Made by a program: the position numbers and the translations under genes. DNA of 64,000 nt from Pelomonas baiyunensis (GTDB taxonomy: Bacteria > Pseudomonadota > Gammaproteobacteria > Burkholderiales > Burkholderiaceae_C). Below the pieces are notes generated by a model. That model was given only the letters and a program-made list of their open reading frames with translations. It was not told the origin of the DNA and did not search any database. Position 1 is the first letter of the stretch, and every line of letters starts with the position of its first letter. This document shows, one piece after another, positions 8,548 to 17,536 of the stretch. Location of the stretch: positions 1 to 64,000 of the forward strand of contig NZ_JBIGIB010000004.1 in NCBI RefSeq assembly GCF_043555935.1, written 5' to 3'.

Positions 8548-8762
8548 CTGTTGGGGGCTTTTGCCAAGAGCCTTTTGGGTTCGGTGCACCGTGCCGGGAG
8601 TCCCGCCCGGCGGCGGGGTAACTTTCTTCTGCTGCGCCAGAAGAAAGTCACCAAAGAAGAGGCGCTGAACCGCACACGGCCACTGGCCGGCGACGGACAT
8701 CGCGCGAGAACAGCCATCCGGCTGCGAGCACGAAGCGAGCCGCTTCGCTCTCGCTGCTGTCC
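8548..8762 (+). repeat. Dispersed intergenic repeat, copy B
   Basis: This copy follows the GST gene. Reading outward it contains the block shared with copies A and C (reverse complement of the GGCTCGGTGCACCG region), then a perfect hairpin with CTTTCTTCTG at 8622-8631 and CAGAAGAAAG at 8638-8647. A distal part then runs to about 8762 and includes AAGTCACCAAAGAAGAGGCG and GAAGCGAGCCGCTTCGCTC. The distal part is matched in inverted orientation by 8943-9060. No open reading frame in it looks coding. Confidence 0.75.
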
Positions 8763-8942
8763 TTGTCACCAGCCCGAACGATCCACCGTCGGTGCGCCTA
8801 ACGTCGGCTGAACGCCGAACTCACGAGTGCAAGACAAGCGCCGCCGGCGGCGCGTCGAGGCGGTGGCTGCATTTGCTGATGAGCCCGGCGTGCAGCCGGC
8901 GTTGAACGTGGAGAAGGTGCGAGGACTGACGGTCGGCACAAG
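8763..8942. other. Unique spacer between inverted repeat copies B and C
   Basis: About 180 bp of high-G+C sequence forms the loop of the inverted pair. It contains short self-complementary stretches such as GCGCCGCCGGCGGCGC near 8840, but no gene with convincing codon use or start signal was seen. Confidence 0.5.
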
Positions 8943-9157
8943 TGGGCGGCGAGAGCGCAGCGGCTCGCTTCTACGCACCAGCCGAGCGACTGTTCTCGCG
9001 CGCGAGCTTCACCCGGGGCCGGATGGCGTGCGGTTAGCGCTTCTCTTTTGGTGACTTTTCTCTGGCAAGACAGAGAAAAGTTACTCGCCCGCCGGGGCGA
9101 ACTCCCGGCTCGGTGCCTCGAACGGCAAAGGCTCTCAGCAAAAGCCCCCAACAACCA
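8943..9157 (-). repeat. Dispersed intergenic repeat, copy C (inverted relative to B)
   Basis: The copy lies downstream of the formaldehyde dehydrogenase gene, in the same orientation relative to that gene as copy B has to the GST gene. Its hairpin is CTTTTCTCTG (9055-9064), six-base loop, CAGAGAAAAG (9071-9080). The stem bases differ from copy B at paired positions but pairing is kept on both sides. The shared block with CCCGGCTCGGTGC and AAAGGCTCTC follows to about 9157. Confidence 0.75.
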
Positions 9158-9169
9158 CCAACCGCCCAC

Positions 9170-9194
9170 AAAAAACGGGGCCGCAGCCCCGTTT
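9170..9194 (-). terminator. Intrinsic terminator of the formaldehyde dehydrogenase operon
   Basis: On the minus strand the stem ACGGGGC/GCCCCGT with a short loop is followed by a run of T residues, and it lies a few bases after the stop codon at 9199. Confidence 0.8.
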
Positions 9195-9198
9195 CCCG

Positions 9199-10305
9199 TC
9201 AGAACTCCACCACCGACCGAATCGACTCCCCCCGCCGCATCAACTCGAACCCCTCGTTGATCTGCTCCAGCTTCAGCTTGTGCGTGATCAGCTCGTCGAT
9301 GTTGACCTTGCCCTCCATGTACCAGTCCACGATCTTGGGCACATCGGTGCGGCCGCGGGCGCCGCCGAAGGCGGAGCCTTCCCATTTGCGGCCGGTCACG
9401 AGCTGGAAGGGCCGCGTCGAGATCTCGGCCCCGGCCGGTGCCACGCCGATGATGATGCTGCGGCCCCAGCCCTTGTGCGTGCACTCCAGCGCCTGACGCA
9501 TCAACTGCACGTTGCCCACGCACTCGAAGGAGTAGTCGGCGCCGCCATCGGTCATCTGCACCAGGTGGTCCACCACGTTGGGCACGTCCTTGGGGTTCAC
9601 GAAATCGGTCATGCCGAAGCGCCGTGCCATGGCCTCGCGCGCCGGGTTGATGTCCACGCCGATGATGCGGCCCGCGCCCACCATCTTGGCGCCCTGGATC
9701 ACGTTCAGCCCGATGCCGCCCAGGCCGAACACCACCACCGTGGCGCCCGCCTCCACCTTGGCCGTGAACAGCACCGCGCCCACACCCGTGGTCACGCCGC
9801 AGCCGATGTAGCAGACCTTGTCGAACGGCGCGTCCGGGCGGATCTTGGCCAGCGCAATGCCGGGCACCACGATGTGGTTGGAGAAGGTGCTGGTGCCCAT
9901 GTAGTGAAAGATGGGCTCGCCGTTCAGGCTGAAGCGCGAGGTGCCGTTGGGCATCAGGCCCTTGCCCTGCGTGGCGCGAATCGCCTGGCAGAGGTTGGTC
10001 TTGCGGCTGAGGCAGAACTTGCACTCGCGGCACTCCGGCGTGTAGAGCGGAATCACGTGGTCGCCCTTCTTCAGCCAAGGCACCTTGCTCTCCAGCACCA
10101 CGCCGGCGCCTTCATGGCCCAGCACGGCGGGGAAGATGCCTTCGGGGTCGGCCCCCGACAGCGTGTATTCGTCGGTGTGGCAGATGCCGGTGGCCTTGAC
10201 CTCCACCAGCACCTCGCCGTCTTTCGGGCCCTCCAGGTCAAGGGTTTCGATGGTCAGCGGCGCGCCGGCCTTCCAGGCCACGGCGGCGCGGGTTTGAATG
10301 CTCAT
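9199..10305 (-). CDS. frmA: S-(hydroxymethyl)glutathione dehydrogenase / class III alcohol dehydrogenase
   Basis: The 368-residue zinc-dependent dehydrogenase oxidises S-hydroxymethylglutathione with NAD+ and so detoxifies formaldehyde; the family also reduces S-nitrosoglutathione. Catalytic zinc ligands are in GICHTDEYTL and LGHEGAG, and the structural zinc cysteines in CRECKFCLSRKTNLC. The Rossmann motif is VFGLGGIGLNVIQG. Length matches E. coli FrmA. The ATG at 10305 has AGGAG upstream and overlaps the stop codon of the FUSC gene (ATGA), so it is the last gene of a three-gene operon. No S-formylglutathione hydrolase gene is adjacent. Confidence 0.95.
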   Translation of the reverse strand: MSIQTRAAVAWKAGAPLTIETLDLEGPKDGEVLVEVKATGICHTDEYTLSGADPEGIFPAVLGHEGAGVVLESKVPWLKKGDHVIPLYTPECRECKFCLSRKTNLCQAIRATQGKGLMPNGTSRFSLNGEPIFHYMGTSTFSNHIVVPGIALAKIRPDAPFDKVCYIGCGVTTGVGAVLFTAKVEAGATVVVFGLGGIGLNVIQGAKMVGAGRIIGVDINPAREAMARRFGMTDFVNPKDVPNVVDHLVQMTDGGADYSFECVGNVQLMRQALECTHKGWGRSIIIGVAPAGAEISTRPFQLVTGRKWEGSAFGGARGRTDVPKIVDWYMEGKVNIDELITHKLKLEQINEGFELMRRGESIRSVVEF

Positions 10306-12428
10306 GAATAGGCTCCTGCAGGGGGTTGAAGTTGGTGAAGGGCGGTGTCCAGCGCCTGCGCCTCCTGGCGGCACAGCCGCAGGCGGCGCAGCAGCCAGGG
10401 GGTCAGGTCGTGCTGGCCCAGGTGCTGGGGCCAGGCCCCGGCGTCGGCGTCGGGCGGCTCGAGGGGTTCGGGCGCGGCCCGCTCGGGGTGGGTGAGGTGG
10501 GCCACGCAGGCGTCGCGGGCCTGGGTCAGCGCGGCCTCTGCCGCGGCGCTGTCCAGGCGCTCGGTGCGGCGGCGCACCTGCTGCTGCACCGCGCCCAGCA
10601 AGGCCATCAGGCGGTAGCCGTGCGCCAGCACCGACTCGATCTCGGCCTCCGGCAGGCGCACGCTCTCCGGCTCGACCCGCGTGCGTTGCGCGGCGGCGGC
10701 CAGCGCTGCGAGCGCGGTGTAGGCCTGCTGGCGGCTCAGGCGCTGGGCGAGCTGCGCCTCGGCATCGGGCAGCCAGCGCAGCATGTTCACCGCATGCCGG
10801 GCCAGCGCCGTGCGCAGCTGGGCCGCCAGCCGGGGCACGGCCGCCCGCTCCCACGAGGGCAGCACGAAGCTGAACAGCCACGCCAGGCCCGCGCCCATCA
10901 CCGTGTCGGCCAGGCGCTCGACGATGGCGGGGTCGCTGCCCGGCGCCAGCATCAGCGGTTGCAGCAGCGCCATCAGGGTGGCGGCGGTGGCGGCCACGCG
11001 GTAGCGGCGGTTCACGTAGGCATGGGCGGTGCCCACCGCGGCAATGAAGCACAGCGCCAGCAGCGGCGACCAGGTCAGGTGCGCCAGCAGCAGCACCAGC
11101 AGGCAGCCCTGCACGGTGCCGATGATCCGCTCGTTGCGGCGCGACAGCGTCTGCTCCAGGTTGCCGCGCAGCACCACGGCCACGCTCAGCATCAGCCAGA
11201 ACGGATGGGCCGACCACGGCAGCATCGCACCCAGCGCGTAGGCCAGCGACAGCGCCAGCGCCGAGCGCAGCGCGTGCCGCATGACGCCCGATTGCAGCGT
11301 CAGGTGCGGCTTGAGCGCGGCCAGCGGCCAGCCCTCGGGCGAGACGAACGGCGCCAGCCGCTCCAGCGTCCACGGGGTGTCGGGGTCGTCCGGCCCGGCC
11401 TGGCGCGCCACCATGGCGGCCACATCGCCCAGCATGTGGCCCAGGCGCGACTGCAGCGCCGAAACCAGATGGGTGCGCGTGTCGCCCGGCGGTGCGCTCA
11501 CCTCGGCCAGCCGCGCGGCCAGTTGCTGCGCCCAGGCCTCGGCCGACACCTCGGGCAGTGGCGCGCCATAGGCCACGGCATTGGCCAGGGCCGCCAGCAC
11601 ATCGGCCAGGTGGCGCAAGGTGTCGGCCAGCGCGGCGCGCCACTGGCGGCCGGGGAAGTCCTGGCCCAACAGCTCAGTGTCCAGCCGGCTGGCCAGCAGC
11701 AGGTCGCGCAGCTCGATCAGGCCCAGCAGCAGGTCGGTCTGCCGGCGGCTGCGCGGGGAGCGGCGCGCGGCGAACACCTGGTCGCGCGCGGCCTGCAGCG
11801 CATCGGCCAGCAGCACGTCGTCAGCAATAGACGCGCGGATGCGGGCTTCGTCAGCACTCACGGCCAGCGCAATGCGCTGCGCGCGGGAGCGCACCCGCTG
11901 CTCGGTGGCCCGCAGCGCCTGCGCCAAGGCCAGCTCACGCAGCCGGTGGCGCAGCACCACGGCCGCGCCGCGCGCCCACAGCGCGTACACGCAGCCGCCC
12001 AGCCCCACCCACGCCGCATGGGCCCAGGGCGAGGCCGCACCGGCGGTGCGGTCCCAGGCCATGCCGAACACCAGGGCCAGCACCGGCGCAAAGCTCAGCG
12101 GCCCAGCGCGCAGGCCCCAGGCCAGCGTCATCAACGACAGAAAGGCCACCCCCGCCACCAAGGCCACGGTGGCCAGCAGCGAGCCATCGGCCAGCCCCAC
12201 CCCCAGCGTCACCAAGGCCGCCGCCAGCGCCGCCGGCAGCACGCGCGGCCACACCCGCTGCGGCGGGTTGGGCACATCGGTCAGGCTGGCGCACACCGCA
12301 CCGCCCACGGCGGCCAGCCCGGCGGTTTCGCCGAACAGCGCGCCCACCACCGCGTGCGTGGCCGCCACGCCCAAGGCCACACTCAGGCCATTGAGGTGGG
12401 CGGCTTCCCAGCGCTTGAGCAGCTTCAC
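10302..12428 (-). CDS. FUSC family inner-membrane protein (YccS-like)
   Basis: The 708-residue protein has two blocks of hydrophobic helices (about residues 15-150 and 370-500) separated by long cytoplasmic helical regions, the layout of YccS/YhfK and fusaric acid resistance proteins. The second block carries the FUSC_2-type stretch with HPFWLMLSVAVVLRGNLEQTLSRR, which is very typical. A role in efflux of aromatic acids is inferred from the family only. Both ends overlap neighbours by 4 bp, tying it to the TPR protein upstream and the dehydrogenase downstream. Confidence 0.88.
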   Translation of the reverse strand: MKLLKRWEAAHLNGLSVALGVAATHAVVGALFGETAGLAAVGGAVCASLTDVPNPPQRVWPRVLPAALAAALVTLGVGLADGSLLATVALVAGVAFLSLMTLAWGLRAGPLSFAPVLALVFGMAWDRTAGAASPWAHAAWVGLGGCVYALWARGAAVVLRHRLRELALAQALRATEQRVRSRAQRIALAVSADEARIRASIADDVLLADALQAARDQVFAARRSPRSRRQTDLLLGLIELRDLLLASRLDTELLGQDFPGRQWRAALADTLRHLADVLAALANAVAYGAPLPEVSAEAWAQQLAARLAEVSAPPGDTRTHLVSALQSRLGHMLGDVAAMVARQAGPDDPDTPWTLERLAPFVSPEGWPLAALKPHLTLQSGVMRHALRSALALSLAYALGAMLPWSAHPFWLMLSVAVVLRGNLEQTLSRRNERIIGTVQGCLLVLLLAHLTWSPLLALCFIAAVGTAHAYVNRRYRVAATAATLMALLQPLMLAPGSDPAIVERLADTVMGAGLAWLFSFVLPSWERAAVPRLAAQLRTALARHAVNMLRWLPDAEAQLAQRLSRQQAYTALAALAAAAQRTRVEPESVRLPEAEIESVLAHGYRLMALLGAVQQQVRRRTERLDSAAAEAALTQARDACVAHLTHPERAAPEPLEPPDADAGAWPQHLGQHDLTPWLLRRLRLCRQEAQALDTALHQLQPPAGAYS

Positions 12429-14842
12429 GGCAGCAGCATCTCCATCACGCGGCGCTCGCTGGCGGGCAGTTCATGCACCGAGAACCAGCCCGACTTCTCC
12501 GGCCGGTACACGTACTTCGGCGCAGCCCCACGGGCGATGCGCTCGCGCACCGGGGCCACGACGGCATCGGCTTCCGTCGGCCGGCCCAGCGCCCGCAGCG
12601 CTGCCGCCTGCACGATGGCGGCGAGGTCGCTCCACGGGCCGGCCTGCAGCGCGGCATTGGCCTGCATCAGCGCGGGCTCGGGCTGGCCATCCGCCAGCAG
12701 CGCCCAGGCTTGCAGGGCCCCGGTGTCGGGGTCCCGCGGGTCCAGCAGCAGGGCGGCGCGCACCTGCTCGTGCGCCGCGGCGGTGCGGCCGGCGCGCAGC
12801 AGGTCCAGCGCGTAGTCGCGCCGCAGCGGCAGCAGCCCGGTGCGCAGGCGCAGCACGGCCTCGTACTGCGCAAAGGCTTCGTCCCAACGGCCGGCCAGGG
12901 CCAGCGTGGCGGCGCGCCCCCACAGCGCCTCGGGCTGGTCGCCCTGGTAGGCCAGCACCGCGTCATACGCGGCCAGGGCCTGGGGCACCTGGCCCAGGCG
13001 GCGGTGGTGGTCGGCCACGGCCAGGTCCGCGCGGAAGCGGTCTTCACCCGTCAACGCTGCCGCGGCAAGCGCCAGCGCGGGCAGCACCTCGGTGGCCAGC
13101 GGTCGGCCGGCGTGCCAGCGCGCATCGGCTGCGCCCACATGCAGGGCGCCGCTGCGCGGGTGTGCGGCCAGCGCACGGGTGGCCACGGGCTCCACCGCGG
13201 CGGCGTCGCCCTCGATGGCCAGCAGGTTCAGCTGCGCCGTGAGTGCGCGCTCGTCGGCCGGCGCCAGGGCCAGCGCCCGCGCCAGCAGCGGGCGGGCCTG
13301 GGCCAGCTGGCCGTCTTCCAGCTTCTGGTTGCCGGCATTCACCAGCGCCACCGGCAGGCTGGCCCGGGTGTCGCGCTGCGCGAAGAAGCGCTGCACCAGC
13401 GCGCGCAGGGCGGGGTCCAACTGAATCAAGCGCTCGCGCACGATCTCACGGCCGTCGTAGGCATCGCGGCGGGGCGACGCCTCGGCGTTGGCGCCCTCGG
13501 CAAAGTACTCCCACACCGACCCGCCGGCGTAGCGCGACAGGAAGCCACTGCGGGTTTTCGCGTCACGCGCCTTGGCCTGTTGGTACAGCGCCTCGATGCT
13601 GCGGCTCTGGTCCGCCGTCAGCACGCCGTGCACCTGGTGCGTCAGCTCGTGCAGCACGGTGTTGTATTTGTCGAAGATGCTGCGCTCCACGTCTTCGATG
13701 CCGGTCACGGTGAAGTGGCCGCCCATGCCGCGCACGTCGTCCCACAGGCGGGAGTCGTAGTCGATGCGCGCGTCCTTCAGCGCATGGGCCTGCGGCGTTT
13801 CCGACAGGCGCATCCACATCGGTTTGATGAAGTGCGTGGCGCCGCCCTCCACCAGCACCGGAATGAAGGCCTTCCACGGCGCGACCGACAAGGCCACGCG
13901 CTTTTGGTGGCGGGGCGAGAGGTCCTTCCAGTTCAGCACGTAGCGCTCGATGCCCGGCACCTTGGGCATGGGCGTGGCGGCAAAGCGGCGCTCGTAGGCG
14001 GCGCGGTGCACATCCACCGCGAAGCGCTGCGACTCCAGCGCCTTGGCCGCAATCGCGTGCGCCCGGCCCAGCTGCGGGCAGCGCTTCAACACGGCCAGGC
14101 TGATCTGCAGCGCGGTGTCGAACTCGCCGCGCTCGAAGGCATCCGACGCGCGCCGCACCTCGGCCAGCAGCGGCGGCAAGGCGTCGCCCAGGCGGGCGGC
14201 CAGCTGCGTGTAGTTCTCGCGGGCGTAGCCGTTGCCCAGCAGGTAGTGCGCGGCCTCGTGGTGGGGGTTGATCGCCACGGCGAGTTCAGCCGCGACGATG
14301 GCGTCTTCGGTGCGGCCCAGGCGAATCAACGTGTCCGCCAGCGAGCTCAGCCCATCGGCCGTGGGCTCGGCAGCCTGGCTGGCTTCCAGCTGCTTCAGCG
14401 ACGCGTCGAACTCGCGCAGCTGGTAGTGCCGCACCCCCAGGCCGCGCAGGGCCTGCGCGCGCTCCAGCGGCTGCGTGGCGCGGGCCAGGGCGTGCTCGAA
14501 GCAGGCACGGGCGCGGTCGAAGTCGCGCCGGTCCAGCGCCAGGCGGCCGGCGGCCAGCAGGTCCACGGGGGCCGCGTTCGGGTCGCTCAGCACTTGGCGG
14601 GTGCGGCGGTCCACGGCGGCGCCGTCGTCTTGCGCAAACCACCACTGGTACAGCACGGCGCGCTGGGCGGCGTCGGGCTGCGGCAGGCGCGCCAGCGCGG
14701 CCAGGTCCACCTGCGCGGTGGCGTACTGCTGCGCGGTCAACAGTTGCTGCAGCGCCGCGGTGTCGCGCAAGGCCCAGGCCGCGCCCGCGGGCGACAAGGA
14801 CAGACCAACGGCAAGGGCAAGCGCCCCGAGGCGAACGGGCAT
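12425..14842 (-). CDS. Exported TPR protein with a gluzincin-like metalloprotease domain
   Basis: The 805-residue protein has an N-terminal signal peptide (cleavage after AGAAWA), TPR-like repeats at about 30-260 and 480-780, and a central domain with the zinc-protease motif HELTH followed about 40 residues later by GGSVWEYFAEGANA, whose E would be the third ligand in a gluzincin arrangement. The domain is bracketed by RYVLNWKDLS and SPRRDAYDGRE. It probably acts in the periplasm. Substrate unknown. The family resembles uncharacterised TPR-metallopeptidases; I do not recognise a named gene. It overlaps the FUSC gene by 4 bp and is the first gene of the operon. Confidence 0.75.
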   Translation of the reverse strand: MPVRLGALALAVGLSLSPAGAAWALRDTAALQQLLTAQQYATAQVDLAALARLPQPDAAQRAVLYQWWFAQDDGAAVDRRTRQVLSDPNAAPVDLLAAGRLALDRRDFDRARACFEHALARATQPLERAQALRGLGVRHYQLREFDASLKQLEASQAAEPTADGLSSLADTLIRLGRTEDAIVAAELAVAINPHHEAAHYLLGNGYARENYTQLAARLGDALPPLLAEVRRASDAFERGEFDTALQISLAVLKRCPQLGRAHAIAAKALESQRFAVDVHRAAYERRFAATPMPKVPGIERYVLNWKDLSPRHQKRVALSVAPWKAFIPVLVEGGATHFIKPMWMRLSETPQAHALKDARIDYDSRLWDDVRGMGGHFTVTGIEDVERSIFDKYNTVLHELTHQVHGVLTADQSRSIEALYQQAKARDAKTRSGFLSRYAGGSVWEYFAEGANAEASPRRDAYDGREIVRERLIQLDPALRALVQRFFAQRDTRASLPVALVNAGNQKLEDGQLAQARPLLARALALAPADERALTAQLNLLAIEGDAAAVEPVATRALAAHPRSGALHVGAADARWHAGRPLATEVLPALALAAAALTGEDRFRADLAVADHHRRLGQVPQALAAYDAVLAYQGDQPEALWGRAATLALAGRWDEAFAQYEAVLRLRTGLLPLRRDYALDLLRAGRTAAAHEQVRAALLLDPRDPDTGALQAWALLADGQPEPALMQANAALQAGPWSDLAAIVQAAALRALGRPTEADAVVAPVRERIARGAAPKYVYRPEKSGWFSVHELPASERRVMEMLLP

Positions 14843-14944
14843 GCAAACGGCTCCAGAAATCGACCCGGCATGCTAGGCCCTAAACCCCCGGTCGGCGGTG
14901 AAGCCCGGCGGGCGGCGAGGTGTTCGCCGTACGATGGCGGCGCT

Positions 14945-15847
14945 GTGTTTGATGTGTGTTTTGTTCCTGCCCAAGCCGGGGTCGCCCGGGGTGTTCGCCG
15001 TGTGCTGGCTGCCAGCGCGGTGGCGTTGGGCGTGGCAGGCGCGCTGGGCTGCCAGCCGACCCAGGCCCAGGCCGAGCCCGAGGTGCAGTGGCTGCTGTAC
15101 GAACTGCCGCCGCTCTACATCACCCAAGGCCCGCAGCAGGGCCAGGGCGTGCTGGACCGCCTGCTACGCGAGGTGCTGCTGCCCCGCCTGCCGGGCTGGC
15201 AGCACCAGGTGGTGCCCGTGCCCCCGAAGCGCCTGGAAGCCAGCCTGCAGCACCTGCCCAATGGCTGCGCGCTGGGCCTGATGAAAAACGCCGAGCGCGA
15301 AAGCTACCTGACCTTCTCGCGGCCCTTTCCCGTCGACTCGGCGGCGGGCTTGCTGGTGCGGCGCAGCGCCCTGCCCCGCTGGCAGGGGCTGCTGGATGAG
15401 CAGGGCCGGTTGTCGCTGGCCGGCTGGCTGCAGCGCGCAGACACCCGCTTCGGCCGGGCCGAGGGCCGCGCCTACGGGCCGGCGGTGGACGCCGTGCTGG
15501 CGGCCCAGGCGGCCGGGCGCTTCGAGCGGGTGACCACGCAGAACCCCGCGCTCAACCTGATGGGCATGCTGCAACGCGGCCGCATCGACGGCGTGCTCTT
15601 GCTGCCGTTCGAGCTGGGGCCCCTGACCCGCGAGCTGGGGCTGGACACGTCCGAGCTGCAGCTGCTGCCGCTGCAGGAGCAAGGCCCCACGCGCGAGGGC
15701 CACGTGGCCTGCAGCCGCACGCCGCTGGGGGCCGAGGTGGTGAAGCAGGCCGATGCTGTGATCACCAGCGCCGCGTTCCGCCAGGCGCTGCAGGGTGGGC
15801 CCACGGCCCGCGGCCGCCACCGGCCGCGCAGCGACCCGGCGCCCTGA
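14945..15847 (+). CDS. Periplasmic solute-binding-like protein (TIGR02285-like)
   Basis: The frame encodes an approximately 300-residue exported protein: a hydrophobic leader (LAASAVALGVAGALGC) is followed by QWLLYELPPLYITQGPQQGQGVLDR, the opening typical of ABC-type amino-acid-binding-like proteins of the TIGR02285 type, and later MKNAERESYLTFSRPFPVDSAAGLLVRR. There is no ATG; GTG codons at 14945, 14954 and 15002 are possible starts and none has a strong ribosome site. A Cys in the leader could mark a lipoprotein but the lipobox is poor. No permease or ATPase is nearby, so it may be a sensor or orphan binding protein. It ends one base before the convergent DUF885 gene. Confidence 0.7.
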   Translation: MFDVCFVPAQAGVARGVRRVLAASAVALGVAGALGCQPTQAQAEPEVQWLLYELPPLYITQGPQQGQGVLDRLLREVLLPRLPGWQHQVVPVPPKRLEASLQHLPNGCALGLMKNAERESYLTFSRPFPVDSAAGLLVRRSALPRWQGLLDEQGRLSLAGWLQRADTRFGRAEGRAYGPAVDAVLAAQAAGRFERVTTQNPALNLMGMLQRGRIDGVLLLPFELGPLTRELGLDTSELQLLPLQEQGPTREGHVACSRTPLGAEVVKQADAVITSAAFRQALQGGPTARGRHRPRSDPAP

Positions 15848-17536
15848 TCAGCGCAGCATGTCGGCGGCAATCAGCCGCACCGGCGCGCTGCCGTAGCTCA
15901 GGAACCGCTCATGGAAGGCCTTGAGCGCAAAGCCGGGTCGGGCCTTGAGCTGCTCGCGCAGCGCAAAGATCTCGCTGTAGCCGCTGAAATAGCTCGTCAG
16001 CTGCACCGAAGTCAGCTGCACGCGGCGCCACTTCTCCTGGGGTTCACGCGGGGTTTGGAAGGCCTGGCGCACCAGCAGGTCCAGCGCGTCTTTCTCCTGC
16101 ATGCCCAGCACGTGCACGCTGTAGTCCAGCACCGTGTTGGTGACCGAGCGCAGGTGCCACTTGCCCCACATCAGCGTCATCTCGGGCGAGGCGCCGTAGC
16201 CGCTTTCGATCATCACGCGCTCGCCGTACACCGCCCAGCCTTCCACCATGGCGCCGTTGCCGAACAGCGCCTTGACCTTGCTGGGCACGCGGTTGGCATG
16301 CACCAGCTGCGTGTAGTGCCCGGGGATGGCCTCGTGGATGTTCAGGATCTGCAGGATCCAGTGGTTGTATTCGCGCAGCGTGCTTTCGGCCTCGGCGGCT
16401 GACAGGTCGGTGAGCGGGGTGACGTTGTAGTAGGTGTTGTCTTGCGGGCGGTAGGGCCCGGGCGCGTCGATGCTGGCGCCGGCCACGCCGCGTTGGTACT
16501 CCGGCGTCTCGCGCACCTGCAGGGGTTTGCTGGCGTCCTGGCTGAGCAGGTCGTGCTCGCGCACCCAGGCTTCCAGCTGCGGGATCTGCGCCCGAATCTC
16601 GTCCACGAAGCGCTCGCGGGCCACATGCCGCTGGCTGAGCTTGTCGATGACGCGGCCGATGAGGGCGAAGCGGTCGGTGGGCAGCGGCTCGGCACCCATC
16701 ACCGTGGGCCACAGCGCGGTGGCCTGGGCCTGCATGCTGGTCAGCACCTCTTCGCGGCGGGCCAGGGCCAGCTCGTAGGTCTCGCGCGCGCTGCGGGCGG
16801 ACTGGATGTCGTGCTGGAACTTGGGCTCGTACAGCGCAGCCCCCAGGCGGAAGCTGCGCACCGGCTTGAGCTTCTTCAGGTGGGCCACGTAGCCGTTCAC
16901 TGCGCGCCGCGCAGCGGCCAGCGGCGCCTTGAACGCGGCCGCCTGACCGGCCTCGGCGGCGCGCTTGGCCATGTCGTCCAGCACGCTCAGCACGCCGGGC
17001 GCCTGCTGAATGGCCAGCGCCACGTGCTCGCCCGACACGCCGGCCAGGCTCGACTGCGCCGCCCGGTAGAACGCCGGCAGCGCGGCCACACGCGGCAACA
17101 GCGCCTGCACACGGAACAGCAGCGGCGCGTACTCGGTGTTGAGCAGCAGGTCCAGCGACGCCGCCGGGTTGTGCTCGGCAGGGTTCCACTGCCACTCGCG
17201 CAAGGTGTCCAGGCGCCACAAGTCGGCGCGCAGCTTGGCGATCAGGATGGCCCGATCCATGCGCTCGCTGACCGACAGCGAGGCCTCGGGCACCGCCTCG
17301 AAGCGCTGCAGCCAGTCGCTGAAAAACGCTTTCGCGCGCTGGCGCTGCGCGGCGCTGGGCAGCGTCACACGGTTCGCCATCTCGAAGCGGCCGGCGGCCA
17401 CAGCGGCATCGGGATCGAGCCCCCAGAGGCCTTCCAAAAAGGTCTCGGTCAACGGCGCGAACGGCAGGGCTTGCGCCCCGGCGGGCCAAGCCAGCGGCGC
17501 CAGGCTGAGGGCCGAGAAACTGCGGCGGCTGATCAT
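15848..17536 (-). CDS. DUF885 family exported protein (putative metallocarboxypeptidase)
   Basis: The 562-residue protein belongs to the DUF885 family, whose members resemble zinc carboxypeptidases. The motif HEAIPGH at about residue 396 supplies the HExxxGH zinc site, followed by EGWAVYGERVMIE. The N-terminus SRRSFSALSLAPLAWPAGAQA has twin arginines and a hydrophobic stretch, suggesting Tat export. Substrate unknown. Its start overlaps the gshB stop by 4 bp (ATGA), so gshB and this gene are probably one transcript. Confidence 0.85.
   Translation of the reverse strand: MISRRSFSALSLAPLAWPAGAQALPFAPLTETFLEGLWGLDPDAAVAAGRFEMANRVTLPSAAQRQRAKAFFSDWLQRFEAVPEASLSVSERMDRAILIAKLRADLWRLDTLREWQWNPAEHNPAASLDLLLNTEYAPLLFRVQALLPRVAALPAFYRAAQSSLAGVSGEHVALAIQQAPGVLSVLDDMAKRAAEAGQAAAFKAPLAAARRAVNGYVAHLKKLKPVRSFRLGAALYEPKFQHDIQSARSARETYELALARREEVLTSMQAQATALWPTVMGAEPLPTDRFALIGRVIDKLSQRHVARERFVDEIRAQIPQLEAWVREHDLLSQDASKPLQVRETPEYQRGVAGASIDAPGPYRPQDNTYYNVTPLTDLSAAEAESTLREYNHWILQILNIHEAIPGHYTQLVHANRVPSKVKALFGNGAMVEGWAVYGERVMIESGYGASPEMTLMWGKWHLRSVTNTVLDYSVHVLGMQEKDALDLLVRQAFQTPREPQEKWRRVQLTSVQLTSYFSGYSEIFALREQLKARPGFALKAFHERFLSYGSAPVRLIAADMLR

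Noticed and set aside
12473..15847. A very long plus-strand open frame of over 1,100 codons across the TPR-protease region
   Set aside because: Only the last 300 codons (from about 14945) look like protein; the rest is antisense to the TPR metalloprotease gene, whose motifs and signal peptide are clear. Long antisense frames are expected at this G+C.
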